Below are positions 44,450 to 53,328 of a stretch of 64,000 nucleotides of DNA, piece by piece (positions within the stretch are counted from its first letter, which is position 1; each line of letters begins with the position of its first letter). A model generated the notes under the pieces. That model was not told the DNA's origin, searched no databases, and saw nothing but the letters and a program-made list of their open reading frames with translations. This DNA comes from Thioclava arctica (GTDB lineage Bacteria; Pseudomonadota; Alphaproteobacteria; Rhodobacterales; Rhodobacteraceae), in the NCBI RefSeq assembly GCF_040892615.1, contig NZ_JBFRYC010000001.1, positions 62,001 through 126,000 of the forward strand. Direction: 5' to 3'. A program made the position numbers and the translations under genes.

Positions 44450-44905
44450 TTTTATTGTTTTAAAACAATGCATTGTAGGACGCGCGCTGTTGGCTTTTTG
44501 TGCCGCATATTCGCGCCGGAAGCATGGCGGAAGCAACATGCACGGAATCATTTGTTGCCAAGCCGCAACGGTTGCCAGAGCAAGCGGTGGAGATTTGATC
44601 GAGCGCCCGACGTGAACGGCCCATTGCTGCCACTCGAGCCTCGCCGATGCTGCGCGGCGGCATTCGCCAAAGCAGCCACTCGCCACGTGGCGCAACATTT
44701 CGAGCTGAGGAGTGTCACCGCTGCGGACAAAGTTGCCGGTCACGCTTGCAGCGGGCAGTGGACATCCGGCGCCTGTCGGAATGGGGCTACCAAACGACAG
44801 AGATTGGCCCGCTTGCGGACATGCCGCTTTCGGCTGCGGGACGCAAAAAAACGGCTGTTTAGCAGGCTTCACAACCGTTCGTTTGTAACCACCCTTCCAC
44901 GGCGC
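44450..44905. other. Left end of the element: recombination-site region, no gene
   Basis: About 455 bp without a supported gene. It opens with the perfect 16-bp palindrome ATTGTTTTAAAACAAT (44454-44469) overlapping ACAATGCATTGT (44465-44476), and then the repeated heptamer CGGAAGC at 44517 and 44528. Related copies lie near the right end, so this looks like an arm region for Int or AlpA binding. Confidence 0.65.
44515..44542. repeat. Left copy of a 28-bp iterated repeat (recombination arm site)
   Basis: GCCGGAAGC-N4-CGGAAGCAAC-N-TGCA, with two CGGAAGC heptamers 11 bp apart (one helical turn). All 23 fixed positions match the copy at 54547-54574, in the same orientation. Confidence 0.7.
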
Positions 44906-46159
44906 TCAGATATCGGTTTCGTCGTCGATCCGCCTGCGAAGCGAAGCGATGACGTTATCGAGGCGGCGCAACAAATCGTCATAAGACATGATGTCCATCA
45001 CGTTCGCGTACTTTCGCCTGACGACCTCAAGATCGACCGCCTGCTCGCCCCAGACCTCGCCCGTCGGATCCCGGCCGAGGATCACGATGGCCTTCGGGTT
45101 CGTAACCCGTATCGACATTCCAGGAGGTAGCTTCGCCGCATACCGCTCCGTCAGAGTACGCTCGCCGTTCAGCCCCCACTTAGACAAGTGAAACAGGTAC
45201 TTTTCCGCCTGCATGATCGTCCCGGAGAGCTCCCGGCTCGGAAAAGCGTTCTCGCGGTAGTCGCCACCCGCCAGCAAACTCCCGCGAGGCCGCTTGATCT
45301 CGATCACATCCAAATTCCCGGCGGCGTCCACCAGCGCAATGTCGATGAAGCGCCTGCGGGAACGCCCCGGTGTCGAGTATAAGTCGGCGATCTGCACATT
45401 CTCTAGGATCGCTACGTACTTCGGGAAGATCAGCAGTAGGAACTTCATGAGGAGCTGCTGCCAGTCGCGTTCCACCCTGACCTCGGAGGCAGCGAGCCAG
45501 CCGCGCAGCGTGTCACGGATCAGTTGATACTTCGCGAGCTCCGCCTCTAGCAGTTCCTCGGTGTCGAGCGAGTCGGTCGCGCCAATCGCCTTGTGGCGGC
45601 TCATGTATTCCTCGTAGTGCCGCCGGGCATCAGCCATGCCGTCGACATACTGGCCGACCACGTCCGCGACCCGTGCTCTGGCATAGCGATCCAGCTCGGT
45701 CGTCGTCGGAAATTTGGTGAGCAGCCGCTCAAACTCTTGGATAGGTATGGAGCCGTCCTCGGCGCTGCCGATCACGATCTCGCCACCGGCGGGCATGACC
45801 GCGGAGAGGCCGCGGAAGATGGACATGTCGCGGTGAGCGACGAACAGCCGCCGCTCTAGTGGCAAGGCGTCGGCGATGCGTACGTTGTGGACGATGCCGA
45901 GGCGCCTACCCTCGATGACGCGGAACCCGGCGCGCCGCGAGCCGAAGCGGAAGCGGTACACGAAGCCGTCGATGTTCTCGAAGTCGTCGTCGCTAGGCAA
46001 TTCGCCAAGGAGATCGGCGCGTTCGAAGTGAAAGACCTTGGCGATCCTGACCCGTCCCTCAGTCCGCAGCTTGTTCCGAACCCATCGGGCGTCCCAGCTC
46101 TCGGGCTCGTATTCGAGGACCACGCCCCGGCCCCTACGGTCCTTGAACCTTAGTGCCAT
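44906..46159 (-). CDS. sduA: Shedu-like defence nuclease (DUF4263)
   Basis: A 417-residue protein. The C-terminal part (from about 230) is a PD-(D/E)XK nuclease of the DUF4263/Shedu kind: E230, D273 in RRFIDIALVD, E287-I-K289 in VIEIKRP, and Q317 in IMQAEKYL. The N-terminal 150 residues (RGLSAVMPAGGEIVIG and others) form a separate domain, as in many Shedu proteins. Shedu proteins stop phage, probably by cutting DNA. It lies 80 bp behind the gajB-like gene on the same strand, so it probably shares the transcript. Family is likely; exact subtype is not. Confidence 0.78.
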   Translation of the reverse strand: MALRFKDRRGRGVVLEYEPESWDARWVRNKLRTEGRVRIAKVFHFERADLLGELPSDDDFENIDGFVYRFRFGSRRAGFRVIEGRRLGIVHNVRIADALPLERRLFVAHRDMSIFRGLSAVMPAGGEIVIGSAEDGSIPIQEFERLLTKFPTTTELDRYARARVADVVGQYVDGMADARRHYEEYMSRHKAIGATDSLDTEELLEAELAKYQLIRDTLRGWLAASEVRVERDWQQLLMKFLLLIFPKYVAILENVQIADLYSTPGRSRRRFIDIALVDAAGNLDVIEIKRPRGSLLAGGDYRENAFPSRELSGTIMQAEKYLFHLSKWGLNGERTLTERYAAKLPPGMSIRVTNPKAIVILGRDPTGEVWGEQAVDLEVVRRKYANVMDIMSYDDLLRRLDNVIASLRRRIDDETDI

Positions 46160-46239
46160 ATCGTCAAAGTTTCGTCAGCATTACATCGCTCATCTGCGTT
46201 TTGGATCATCTATCTGCTCTCTTGAGTTCGCTTTTTGCT

Positions 46240-47982
46240 TCACCCTTGGGGCACTGGTAGCGATAGGACATTATCAGCCCCGAATAGGTGGACCGCGGCC
46301 GCAAGCGCCTGTGGTCCGAGCGTCTGAGTTGCCAGAACGGCAAGGCGTTTCTTTGGTCGCGAAATGGCGACATAGAAGAGGTTCCGCCACCGCGCGAAGC
46401 TCGCCTCGTCCTTAGCGGGGATGTCCCCCGTCTGAAGGCTTTCAAGAAATTTCGGCCAATTGTAGTGGTTCCACCCGGCGCTCAGGATGACGAGCACGTT
46501 TTCGAACTCTGCGCCCTTCACGCTGTGCTGCGTGGCGAACGGTGTGAAGCCGTTGATGAATTCCACGAGCGCGACCAGCTCGCGGTACGCCACATTTCTG
46601 AGTTTGCGATGACGCTTGAGGGATTTGGATTCGTCCGGCGTTTCATCGGAGCCAAGCCCCGCGATCTCGGCTTCGCGCTTGGCTACCTGATCCGTGAGGC
46701 GCGGTCGTAGGGTGTTTTTTAGAAAATCGATCATTTCGCCGATGGTGCCATTCGCACGAAGCGCAATGAGCTGATCCATCTGCGCTCGCCAGACCGCTTT
46801 ATCAGTGGATTTGCGGATCGTGGGGAGGCCGCCCATAGATCGGAACATGTCGCCATAATTGCCGCAGATATAAGCTAGGCAAATCGGCTCAACCGTGTCG
46901 GCAAGGAAGGAGATGGTCGCGTCTTCCTTCTTGGAGAAGGCTTCCTTGTGTTCGAAAATTTTGGCTAGGTTCGGATAGCCGCGCTCAGCCGCGATGGCGT
47001 TATGCGTGAGCATCAGGATTTTGGTTTTTTCCGGAGCCAAGTCCCACCCCTCGGCTTCCAACTGCGCCTTGAGACTGTTGATGAAGCTCACGGATAGCTC
47101 AGCGGGCAGGTCTGCCTTTCCGTTTCGTGAGTCCACCCGCTCGCCCGTGTATGCATTACAATGAAAGAACCGCGCCTCGCCCTGCGCGGTTTCGTCATCT
47201 ACGTGTTGCTCCAGCTCCGGGCGGAGCTTGTTGAGCACGTCCACGATGACAGGGACGGAACGGAAATTGGAACCCTTGTCGATCGGCTCGATGTTAGGGA
47301 ATTGCGCGAGCTGATAGTCCTTGCGATATATCGTCTGCCAGTGATCTCCGAAGAGGCCAATGATAGGCCCCGTGCCGGTCGCAAAAAACTGGTCCGAGAG
47401 CGCGCTCATGACAAGCGGGTCGGTGTCCTGATACTCGTCGATAAACAGCACAGGGTGCAGGCTGCTGAAAATTCTTTGAAACTTCGGATTTGCGAGCAGC
47501 GCGGCGAGGTATTTCGGGATATCGTCGTGATGGAGCGTGATCCGCGTATCATCGATGCCGAAAAAGCCGAGATTGTATTCGACCGTTTGGTTGTGAATTC
47601 CCCCGGCGGCCTCGATTGCTTCCTGACGGTTCTCCTGAGCGGCGACGAGATCGCGAAGCTGCTTCTGAAACGGTGAGATGAAGGACCAGCCGAACCCATG
47701 GATGGTGTTCACGAGAATGGCGGGATGCTGCTCAATCTCTTGTGCGATCTCGTTGCGAGCCACCTCGGTATAGGTAATGCACGCTACTCTCTGCCCTGCA
47801 TTCATCAAAGCGGTGCCCCGCTCGGCGATTAGCTTCCGGAGTGCCGCGACCAGCGAATAGGTTTTACCCGCGCCTGCGCCAGCTTCCAGACGGAAGTTCT
47901 CTCCTGCCTCCAGGCATGCCTCAAGTTTTTCTTGTGCCTGCTTGGCCGCAATTACCGCAGGCGATGGAGGTTGGACCGTCAT
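46240..47982 (-). CDS. gajB: UvrD/Rep-like superfamily 1 helicase, GajB-like
   Basis: A 580-residue SF1 helicase: Walker A GAGAGKT (35-41), motif Ia ITYTEVARNEIA, Walker B IDEYQD (181-186), motif III with GLFGDHWQTIYR, motif V near HSVKGAEFENVLVI, and motif VI YVAISRPKKRL near the end. It is the partner of the OLD nuclease gene, whose stop it overlaps by four bases (ATGA). This pairing defines class 2 OLD systems and Gabija, in which GajB is thought to sense DNA ends or help control the nuclease. It is a little longer than the founding GajB. Confidence 0.85.
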   Translation of the reverse strand: MTVQPPSPAVIAAKQAQEKLEACLEAGENFRLEAGAGAGKTYSLVAALRKLIAERGTALMNAGQRVACITYTEVARNEIAQEIEQHPAILVNTIHGFGWSFISPFQKQLRDLVAAQENRQEAIEAAGGIHNQTVEYNLGFFGIDDTRITLHHDDIPKYLAALLANPKFQRIFSSLHPVLFIDEYQDTDPLVMSALSDQFFATGTGPIIGLFGDHWQTIYRKDYQLAQFPNIEPIDKGSNFRSVPVIVDVLNKLRPELEQHVDDETAQGEARFFHCNAYTGERVDSRNGKADLPAELSVSFINSLKAQLEAEGWDLAPEKTKILMLTHNAIAAERGYPNLAKIFEHKEAFSKKEDATISFLADTVEPICLAYICGNYGDMFRSMGGLPTIRKSTDKAVWRAQMDQLIALRANGTIGEMIDFLKNTLRPRLTDQVAKREAEIAGLGSDETPDESKSLKRHRKLRNVAYRELVALVEFINGFTPFATQHSVKGAEFENVLVILSAGWNHYNWPKFLESLQTGDIPAKDEASFARWRNLFYVAISRPKKRLAVLATQTLGPQALAAAVHLFGADNVLSLPVPQG

Positions 47983-50027
47983 ACTGCTGGCTCCCCAGGC
48001 TCGCCATCGTGAACTATGGGCGGCGGGGCGTCAGGCGGTGGCGTCGGTTCGGACAGCCAGATCAGCCCCTCGCGGATATACCGGGGCACGTTCCAATTCT
48101 CTTCGCGGACGGCGAATTTGATCGCCTCCTCGGACTTCTTGAAATCCTGTGCGGTTTCCCACGCATTCTTGGCTGCCTCCGCATCATCGGCAATCTCGAA
48201 GTCTGCCAGATTGGCGAGAATAAGCGCGTCCTCATAGCTTCTCGCGCAATGCGCTGATCCATCTTCCGGCATCTGAAAGGCGATGCGGCAAAAGCCCTTG
48301 GTCTTGTCAGCGGTGGTCTTCGCCATCAGGTCATGGACGGAGATGTGAGGCTCGTCGAACCATGCCCTGAGCGCCGAGTTCGACGTGCGCTCACCTTCTG
48401 CGCAAGGGCACTTTCGCCATTTAGAATCCAGGAGCCGCACAGCGTCGAGATCGGATATGACAAGCGTCTTCAGCTCCAGAAATTCAAGAAGCGGATAGAA
48501 AACCTGCGCATGCGCGCCTCCAGCCTCAATGGTGGTGATATACTGACGGCTGAGCTTGCTGTCTGCGGGGAGATCAGCGTCCAAAATCTTAGAGATGCGC
48601 GGCATCAGAATCCGTTCGGTGGCTCCTTCCACAAGTATGGCCTTGTCCGCGAAATACAGGTCGCACTTCGTGAGCGTCATATACTGTTGAAGAAAGCGAC
48701 GGTCCTCGGGGCTGATTGCTTCGGCCCCGCGACGGAAATCCTTGACCTTGGTGCGGCGGACGCCGGCATGCGCCGTGGGCTCATTCAGAAAATAGCGGAT
48801 TGCGTCGAACTGAGCCGCATTGGCGAGGTGTGAGGAATGGGTAGAGACGATAAACTGCACCTGCCAGACCGGTTCGACTGGATATTTCTGTGAAAGAGTG
48901 GCGACGGCCGCGTTGAGTTGGCTGATAAAGACCTCCTGCATCTGGGGGTGCAGATGCGCCTCAGGTTCCTCGATAAAAACGAGATGGGTCGCGGGCCGCA
49001 TCGCGGAGCTACGATAGGCTTTATGCAGAGCTTCCAGCTGGAGGAGGATATAGATAAGATTGCGTGTGCCGAGCCCGTTGTACCCCTCGGGCAGGTGAAC
49101 GCCGTCTGCCCCAGTATAAAGGATGCGGGTGTTGTCGGTGAGAAGGCTCTCGACATCGATCGTCGTATGCGGTCGCAACTCTGTATCGTTGATGCTGGGG
49201 AACCCGAAGGTGTTGAGCGCGGGCAGCAAGTCTTTTAGCCGCTCGTCGAAATCTCCCTGCATCGCCTGTTCGAGATCGGCCACGGATGCCTTTAGCCCTT
49301 GGGCGATTTCCTGATCACTGATTGATGCGGTCACGGTGTTGGCAGTCTTGAATAACTTGTTCAGGAGTTTGCCGATCACGTCAGTGTCACCACGCTTGCC
49401 GAGATCGAGCGTCCGCTGAGCCTTGACGAAGCCGGTACTGATCAATGCCGAAAGCTCCGTGGTTTTATCAAACGCGCGCCGGTTGGAGTAGTCGGTGGGG
49501 TCGATCGCAAAGCAGCGGATGGCGTAGGCTTTGGGGATAGCATCGCGTAGATGTTGGAGAAGGCTCTCGTTCGGATTCGCTTCCTCTTCCAGTTCGGGCA
49601 GATCGAGCAACATCGGGACGGTGTTGAGTACGGGCGAATACTCGATCCGGGCGATGGCCGTGACGCAATCAGGATCGAGATCGATGACAAACGGCGACAG
49701 CGCACCGAGATCGTCGGCGGTCGGATTGTAGGTAAAGGTCAGCGTAAGCGCGATGACCGGCAACTCCGCCAGCACGGCTTCTGGGGCGGCTGCCCCGCCG
49801 TCTCTCAGCCCCTTCGCCGACAGGAATTTAGGCCTGACAACGGCAGCAAAATCTTCAAGGCGGAACTTACCGGCTTGCTCGCCAAGGAACCGATCGAACA
49901 CTTCTGTGAGCGAGGTCTTGCCGCTGTTGTTGCGGCCGACAACAACCGTCGCGCCAGCTTCCACGGCGATCTCTATATTGTCCAGAAGACGGAAACCCTC
50001 AACGCACACATTTGTAAGTCTGATCAT
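47979..50027 (-). CDS. gajA: OLD-family ATPase/Toprim nuclease, GajA-like
   Basis: A 682-residue protein. The N-terminal ABC-type ATPase has Walker A GRNNSGKT (31-38), a signature-like GYNGLGTRNLIY (315-326), Walker B FIEEPEAHLHP (351-361) and H-loop STHSSHLA. The C-terminal Toprim nuclease has E467 and E471 in LVEGATERI and D526-x-D528 in VISDLDAV. In Gabija, GajA nicks DNA when nucleotides are depleted. A Cys-Pro-Cys insert (KCPCAEGER) near 540 is unusual. The helicase gene overlaps it. About 300 bp upstream must hold the promoter. Confidence 0.85.
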   Translation of the reverse strand: MIRLTNVCVEGFRLLDNIEIAVEAGATVVVGRNNSGKTSLTEVFDRFLGEQAGKFRLEDFAAVVRPKFLSAKGLRDGGAAAPEAVLAELPVIALTLTFTYNPTADDLGALSPFVIDLDPDCVTAIARIEYSPVLNTVPMLLDLPELEEEANPNESLLQHLRDAIPKAYAIRCFAIDPTDYSNRRAFDKTTELSALISTGFVKAQRTLDLGKRGDTDVIGKLLNKLFKTANTVTASISDQEIAQGLKASVADLEQAMQGDFDERLKDLLPALNTFGFPSINDTELRPHTTIDVESLLTDNTRILYTGADGVHLPEGYNGLGTRNLIYILLQLEALHKAYRSSAMRPATHLVFIEEPEAHLHPQMQEVFISQLNAAVATLSQKYPVEPVWQVQFIVSTHSSHLANAAQFDAIRYFLNEPTAHAGVRRTKVKDFRRGAEAISPEDRRFLQQYMTLTKCDLYFADKAILVEGATERILMPRISKILDADLPADSKLSRQYITTIEAGGAHAQVFYPLLEFLELKTLVISDLDAVRLLDSKWRKCPCAEGERTSNSALRAWFDEPHISVHDLMAKTTADKTKGFCRIAFQMPEDGSAHCARSYEDALILANLADFEIADDAEAAKNAWETAQDFKKSEEAIKFAVREENWNVPRYIREGLIWLSEPTPPPDAPPPIVHDGEPGEPAV

Positions 50028-50327
50028 GCCGCCCCCTAGGTAGCCATCATTCTACCAGAGGGTTTGCTCTCTCCCAAGTGCCAGTTTGCCTGATCTAAAA
50101 ATTGATTGCCGCGAAAGGTATTGTCGCACGTTACTAAACGAGTGGGTGGTTTCCCGGCCGTGATGGGCAGAAGGGAGCGACTTGCGCTGCGTGGTGTATG
50201 AATGACCGCTATCCCAAGTTCGCTGCGGTTGCCACGTTGCACCGCCGTAAGTCCGCTTCCCGCCCGATCTCACCAAATGCCAATGACGCCAGCTATCGCC
50301 AGCGCCATTGCACAGGGATCAACCCTT
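50028..50327. other. Intergenic region upstream of the defence block
   Basis: About 300 bp between the Rep gene stop and the gajA-like start. It should contain the promoter for the leftward defence genes. I see no convincing -35/-10 pair or operator dyad, and no gene. Short frames on both strands lack features. Confidence 0.5.
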
Positions 50328-51482
50328 TCACTCTACAAATCGATACCTATCCCGCGCCTGATCCAGCTTGTTCGCAGCGCGCGCAGGATCGGCCTTGATG
50401 GCATCGCGCAGGCGTCCACCCATTCCGGCCATATGATCGGCCAGTTTAGCCTCTGAGGTGCCTTCCAGCGCCGCAAGGGTGATCGCGTTGCCAGCGAGTT
50501 GGGCCATGATCAGGCGAATATGTTCGGTGCGGTGGACGTGTTTGATTTGGCTTGGCGGCAAGTGGCTGCGCATTTCCGTCAGATCGCCCTCAGTTTCGGC
50601 GCTGACTAAATCCCATAGCGGATGATTGGGCCAGCGGGCGCGGTTGGTGTCTTGCGGATCGGCGGTGCAATAGCGAATTCTTTGCAAGGCTTCGGCCACC
50701 ACGTCGCCAAATTGCGCATCGAACTCGGCCCAACGCCGGATTTGCCAGCGATCCTTGAGCAGGTCTTTCCCAGCGCGGATTTCAACGCGCCAGACGCGGC
50801 TTGCCGTTCGGTCTGTCGGATCGAGCGGGGGCATCCCCTCGGCTGCAAGGTTGGCGTTCCAGATGTCCCACCAGATCGGCTTGTGACGGTCGATCACTTC
50901 GCGCCGTTTGTCATAGATGATCACTTGCCGCCCCGGCATCTTGCCAACCGTTACCGAGGTGAACCGCCCCGATTTGCCATTGCTTCGTGTGTCCTCTTCC
51001 TCAGAGGTTAAGTGATCGGCGCGGTTGGCGTGGCTGTGGATCACAAAACTTTCAGGCATCAGCTCAAATTCGGGGGCCAGCACATCAACGCAAAAATCGG
51101 CGCGGGCAATGCTGACCTGATTGGCGGTGTAGCGAATTCCCAGCCGCGTCAGGGTCTTGTCGATGTAGGCGCGGGCATAGCCCAAGCCTTGCGTTGCAAG
51201 CAGTGTCGAGCCGATAGAGAGGCGCACGCCCCACGGGTCGCGGACATTGGGTTTCTTGAAGAACCACGTCACCTCAAGCGGTCCACCTTTGAGAATGAAC
51301 CGATAGCCGTTGCCACCATGCGGCAAAAGGTCGAATTCTGCCCCGCCATAGCTGACGGGTACTGGGGCGCGGACCTCTTCGGCTCTCTCGCGCTCGGCGT
51401 CGAGGTATTCAAAAAGGTCGCGCGGAATGTTGGCTTCAATTGACAAGGTGATGGTGTCAAAGCCTCTGTGAACAACATGCAT
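50328..51482 (-). CDS. Rolling-circle-type replication initiation protein (Rep_trans-like)
   Basis: A 384-residue Rep. The active-site segment GKMPGRQVIIYDKRREV (180-196), with Y190 as likely nicking tyrosine, matches the pT181-type Rep_trans pattern (Y-D-K), and IARADFCVDV (126-135) suits the metal-binding strand. Such proteins nick at a double-strand origin and start strand-displacement replication, so the element may replicate after excision. I did not find an obvious origin. The assignment rests on motifs alone. Confidence 0.7.
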   Translation of the reverse strand: MHVVHRGFDTITLSIEANIPRDLFEYLDAERERAEEVRAPVPVSYGGAEFDLLPHGGNGYRFILKGGPLEVTWFFKKPNVRDPWGVRLSIGSTLLATQGLGYARAYIDKTLTRLGIRYTANQVSIARADFCVDVLAPEFELMPESFVIHSHANRADHLTSEEEDTRSNGKSGRFTSVTVGKMPGRQVIIYDKRREVIDRHKPIWWDIWNANLAAEGMPPLDPTDRTASRVWRVEIRAGKDLLKDRWQIRRWAEFDAQFGDVVAEALQRIRYCTADPQDTNRARWPNHPLWDLVSAETEGDLTEMRSHLPPSQIKHVHRTEHIRLIMAQLAGNAITLAALEGTSEAKLADHMAGMGGRLRDAIKADPARAANKLDQARDRYRFVE

Positions 51483-51668
51483 TTGTGGTCTGTCTCCTGT
51501 GGCGGGCGGTATTTCCAGAGGGGGGTGCTACAATCACCCCCCTCTTGCGGCGACGCCGCGCTGTGTGGCTGAGGTGTGAAGAAAGGGCGGGCGCTAACGC
51601 GCCGTCAAAGGTGCCTCCGGCGGGGCAGCTTTTGTTTTGGGGCCGGGCGCGGGCGCCCGGCGCTCCAA

Positions 51669-51890
51669 TCAGGTCGTCATTGCGGTCTTGCGGGAAATCC
51701 AGTTCTCCGCACGCTCCGAACATTTGGCGACGTTCAACAGATCATTGTGACCAAACGAGGTGGTGGATTTCCACTCGCCCTCGTTGGTCTTGTACGAGCG
51801 CGACATTTCGACGGAATAGAAACTGTCATTCTCCCAAATCGTCGCGGTGATCAGACCAATCCTGAACTTGTAGGCGGGTTGGTTGGACAT
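51669..51890 (-). CDS. Small element protein of unknown function
   Basis: A 73-residue protein starting MSNQPAYKFRIGLITATIWEN, with a beta-rich start and the segment SFGHNDLLNVAKCSERAENWI. Similar short proteins are common beside Rep and AlpA genes of integrated elements, and the fold looks like a small single-stranded-DNA-binding protein; this is a guess. ATG 51890 is chosen because the conserved part begins there. It lies between Rep and the AlpA-type gene. Confidence 0.55.
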   Translation of the reverse strand: MSNQPAYKFRIGLITATIWENDSFYSVEMSRSYKTNEGEWKSTTSFGHNDLLNVAKCSERAENWISRKTAMTT

Positions 51891-52023
51891 GGGTTTTCCT
51901 TTCGTTGCCCTGAACGGCAGACATAGAGAGGGCGCGAAGCGGAAAGCCCCGCGCTCCTTTTGAGCCATCCGGCCCCAAAATCCCGCGCGGTGCTGCCAAC
52001 CCCAACGCGGGCAAAACTGGTGA

Positions 52024-52266
52024 TTAGGCGGCGTCCTGACTGGTGCTGGAGCGACGGCGCGCCTCTGCCCAGTCGCGCAGATCGCGGCGACGGTAGCGGA
52101 CCGAACGGCCCGGTTTGTAAAAGGACGGGCCGAAGCCAGTTACGCGCCACTTCTGGAGCGTGCGCACGCTTTGGCACAGGTAGTCGGCGGCTTCGATCTC
52201 GGCGATGAAGCCATCCCAGTAATCGGTGGCTTCCATCGGTGGGCTGGTCTTGTGAAAATGCGTCAT
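52024..52266 (-). CDS. AlpA/excisionase-type HTH regulator
   Basis: An 80-residue protein with a MerR-like HTH_17 core: EIEAADYLCQSVRTLQKWRVTGFGPSFYKPGRSVRYRRRDLRDW. Such proteins direct integrase towards excision (Xis role) or turn on element genes. It lies two genes from the integrase, and the CGGAAGC repeats could be its targets. ATG 52266 gives the usual length; an open frame reaches further upstream. Confidence 0.75.
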   Translation of the reverse strand: MTHFHKTSPPMEATDYWDGFIAEIEAADYLCQSVRTLQKWRVTGFGPSFYKPGRSVRYRRRDLRDWAEARRRSSTSQDAA

Positions 52267-52388
52267 TTGCTGCGTCCCAGTGCTAATGTCTTCGATGAAG
52301 CCAACATGGCGGCGCCAAAGCTCCAAGGCGAGCGAAACCACTGGTAAGAAATTGCTTCAAAAGTGCGGGCTATTTCTTACAAGTAAGG

Positions 52389-53081
52389 TCAGCGCCGCCC
52401 TGCGATATGCTCTTTCATGACTGTCAGAATTCGGGACTGCGGCGCACGGGGTGCGAGGGCTTTGAACGTATCTACGCAGAAGCGGGCAGCTTCCGTGATT
52501 GGCTCCCCAGCATCCGTTACGTCGCGGGTGAAGGGACGGCCAAGCAGCTCGGTCCAAATCTCCGCAATGTTCTTCACCCAAATCCGAGTGGCATGATCGC
52601 GGCGGCGTCCCGCAGGACGCGAGGATAGCCCTTCTGCGGTGTCCGACACCAAGCTCCCAAAACCGTCGATCAGTTCGCGAAGATCATCCAGTGAGAGAAG
52701 GACATTCCCGAAACTGCCATCTGGCGCAGGATAGCCTATAAAGGGATATTTGACCTGATCGCGAAGCTCGTCGAGTATGGCAGGATGCACTGCGTTACTT
52801 TCTGCGCGCTGGATTGCTTGTCGGGCGCTTGGCGAGAGGTTCGATAATGCGCTCTGAAGGCGACACATCTGCTTGTGAACATCTTGGAGCTCCTTACGGA
52901 TTTGGCTTGGTGCCGCGATTGGCGTCGTCATCCTTGTATTGCGATGCCAGATCCAAGCCTCCTCGTTGAGCCGCTTTTTAAGTTCAGCACGCGATCCTTC
53001 GGTGAAACCGTACCGATCTGCCAACGCGACAATCGCATCATCTGAATAGGTCGGCGGTCGAGAATCGAAGGCGGAGGACAT
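52389..53081 (-). CDS. Hypothetical element protein
   Basis: A 230-residue, mainly helical, basic protein beginning MSSAFDSRPPTYSDDAIVALADRYGF. A coiled-coil-like stretch (RKELQDVHKQMCRLQSALSNL) lies near 60-85. I recognise no family; it could be a DNA-binding or replication-control protein by context, next to integrase and AlpA genes. A 250-bp gap with an IR and an AT-rich palindrome (TATATTAATATA) separates it from the integrase. Confidence 0.55.
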   Translation of the reverse strand: MSSAFDSRPPTYSDDAIVALADRYGFTEGSRAELKKRLNEEAWIWHRNTRMTTPIAAPSQIRKELQDVHKQMCRLQSALSNLSPSARQAIQRAESNAVHPAILDELRDQVKYPFIGYPAPDGSFGNVLLSLDDLRELIDGFGSLVSDTAEGLSSRPAGRRRDHATRIWVKNIAEIWTELLGRPFTRDVTDAGEPITEAARFCVDTFKALAPRAPQSRILTVMKEHIAGRR

Positions 53082-53154
53082 GCGCGGCGTCTCCTATGTA
53101 ATGTAAGATAAGGGCTCATTCGGCCCCTTATGTAAGGCGACCAAGGAGACTTCT

Positions 53155-53172
53155 ATTATATTAATATAAAGG
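53155..53172. promoter_or_regulatory. AT-rich palindrome in the element's control region
   Basis: TATATTAATATA at about 53158-53169 is a perfect 12-bp palindrome in a GC-rich setting, between the hypothetical gene and the integrase. A second dyad, ATAAGGG with CCCTTAT, lies at about 53108-53132, just upstream of the hypothetical gene. They could be operators or a promoter. Coordinates are approximate within a few bases. Confidence 0.4.
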
Positions 53173-53328
53173 CAGGACCATCGGTCAGCTCACCACCCGT
53201 AACGTAAAGCGCCGCTCATCGGGTGCCCCGACGAACGTACTCAGCAGAGCAGCGTTATCTTCTGCGGCTTAGGCCTCGGTTTGCTGAGAGCCGTATTCGA
53301 TGCGCATAAGTGCTGCGATGCTGAGTGC

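Noticed and set aside
50052..50276. Short minus-strand frame before the defence block with a GGKRTYGGATWQPQ-type product
   Set aside because: It looks like the non-coding remnant often mistranslated in alphaproteobacterial genomes, and lies where the operon promoter should be.
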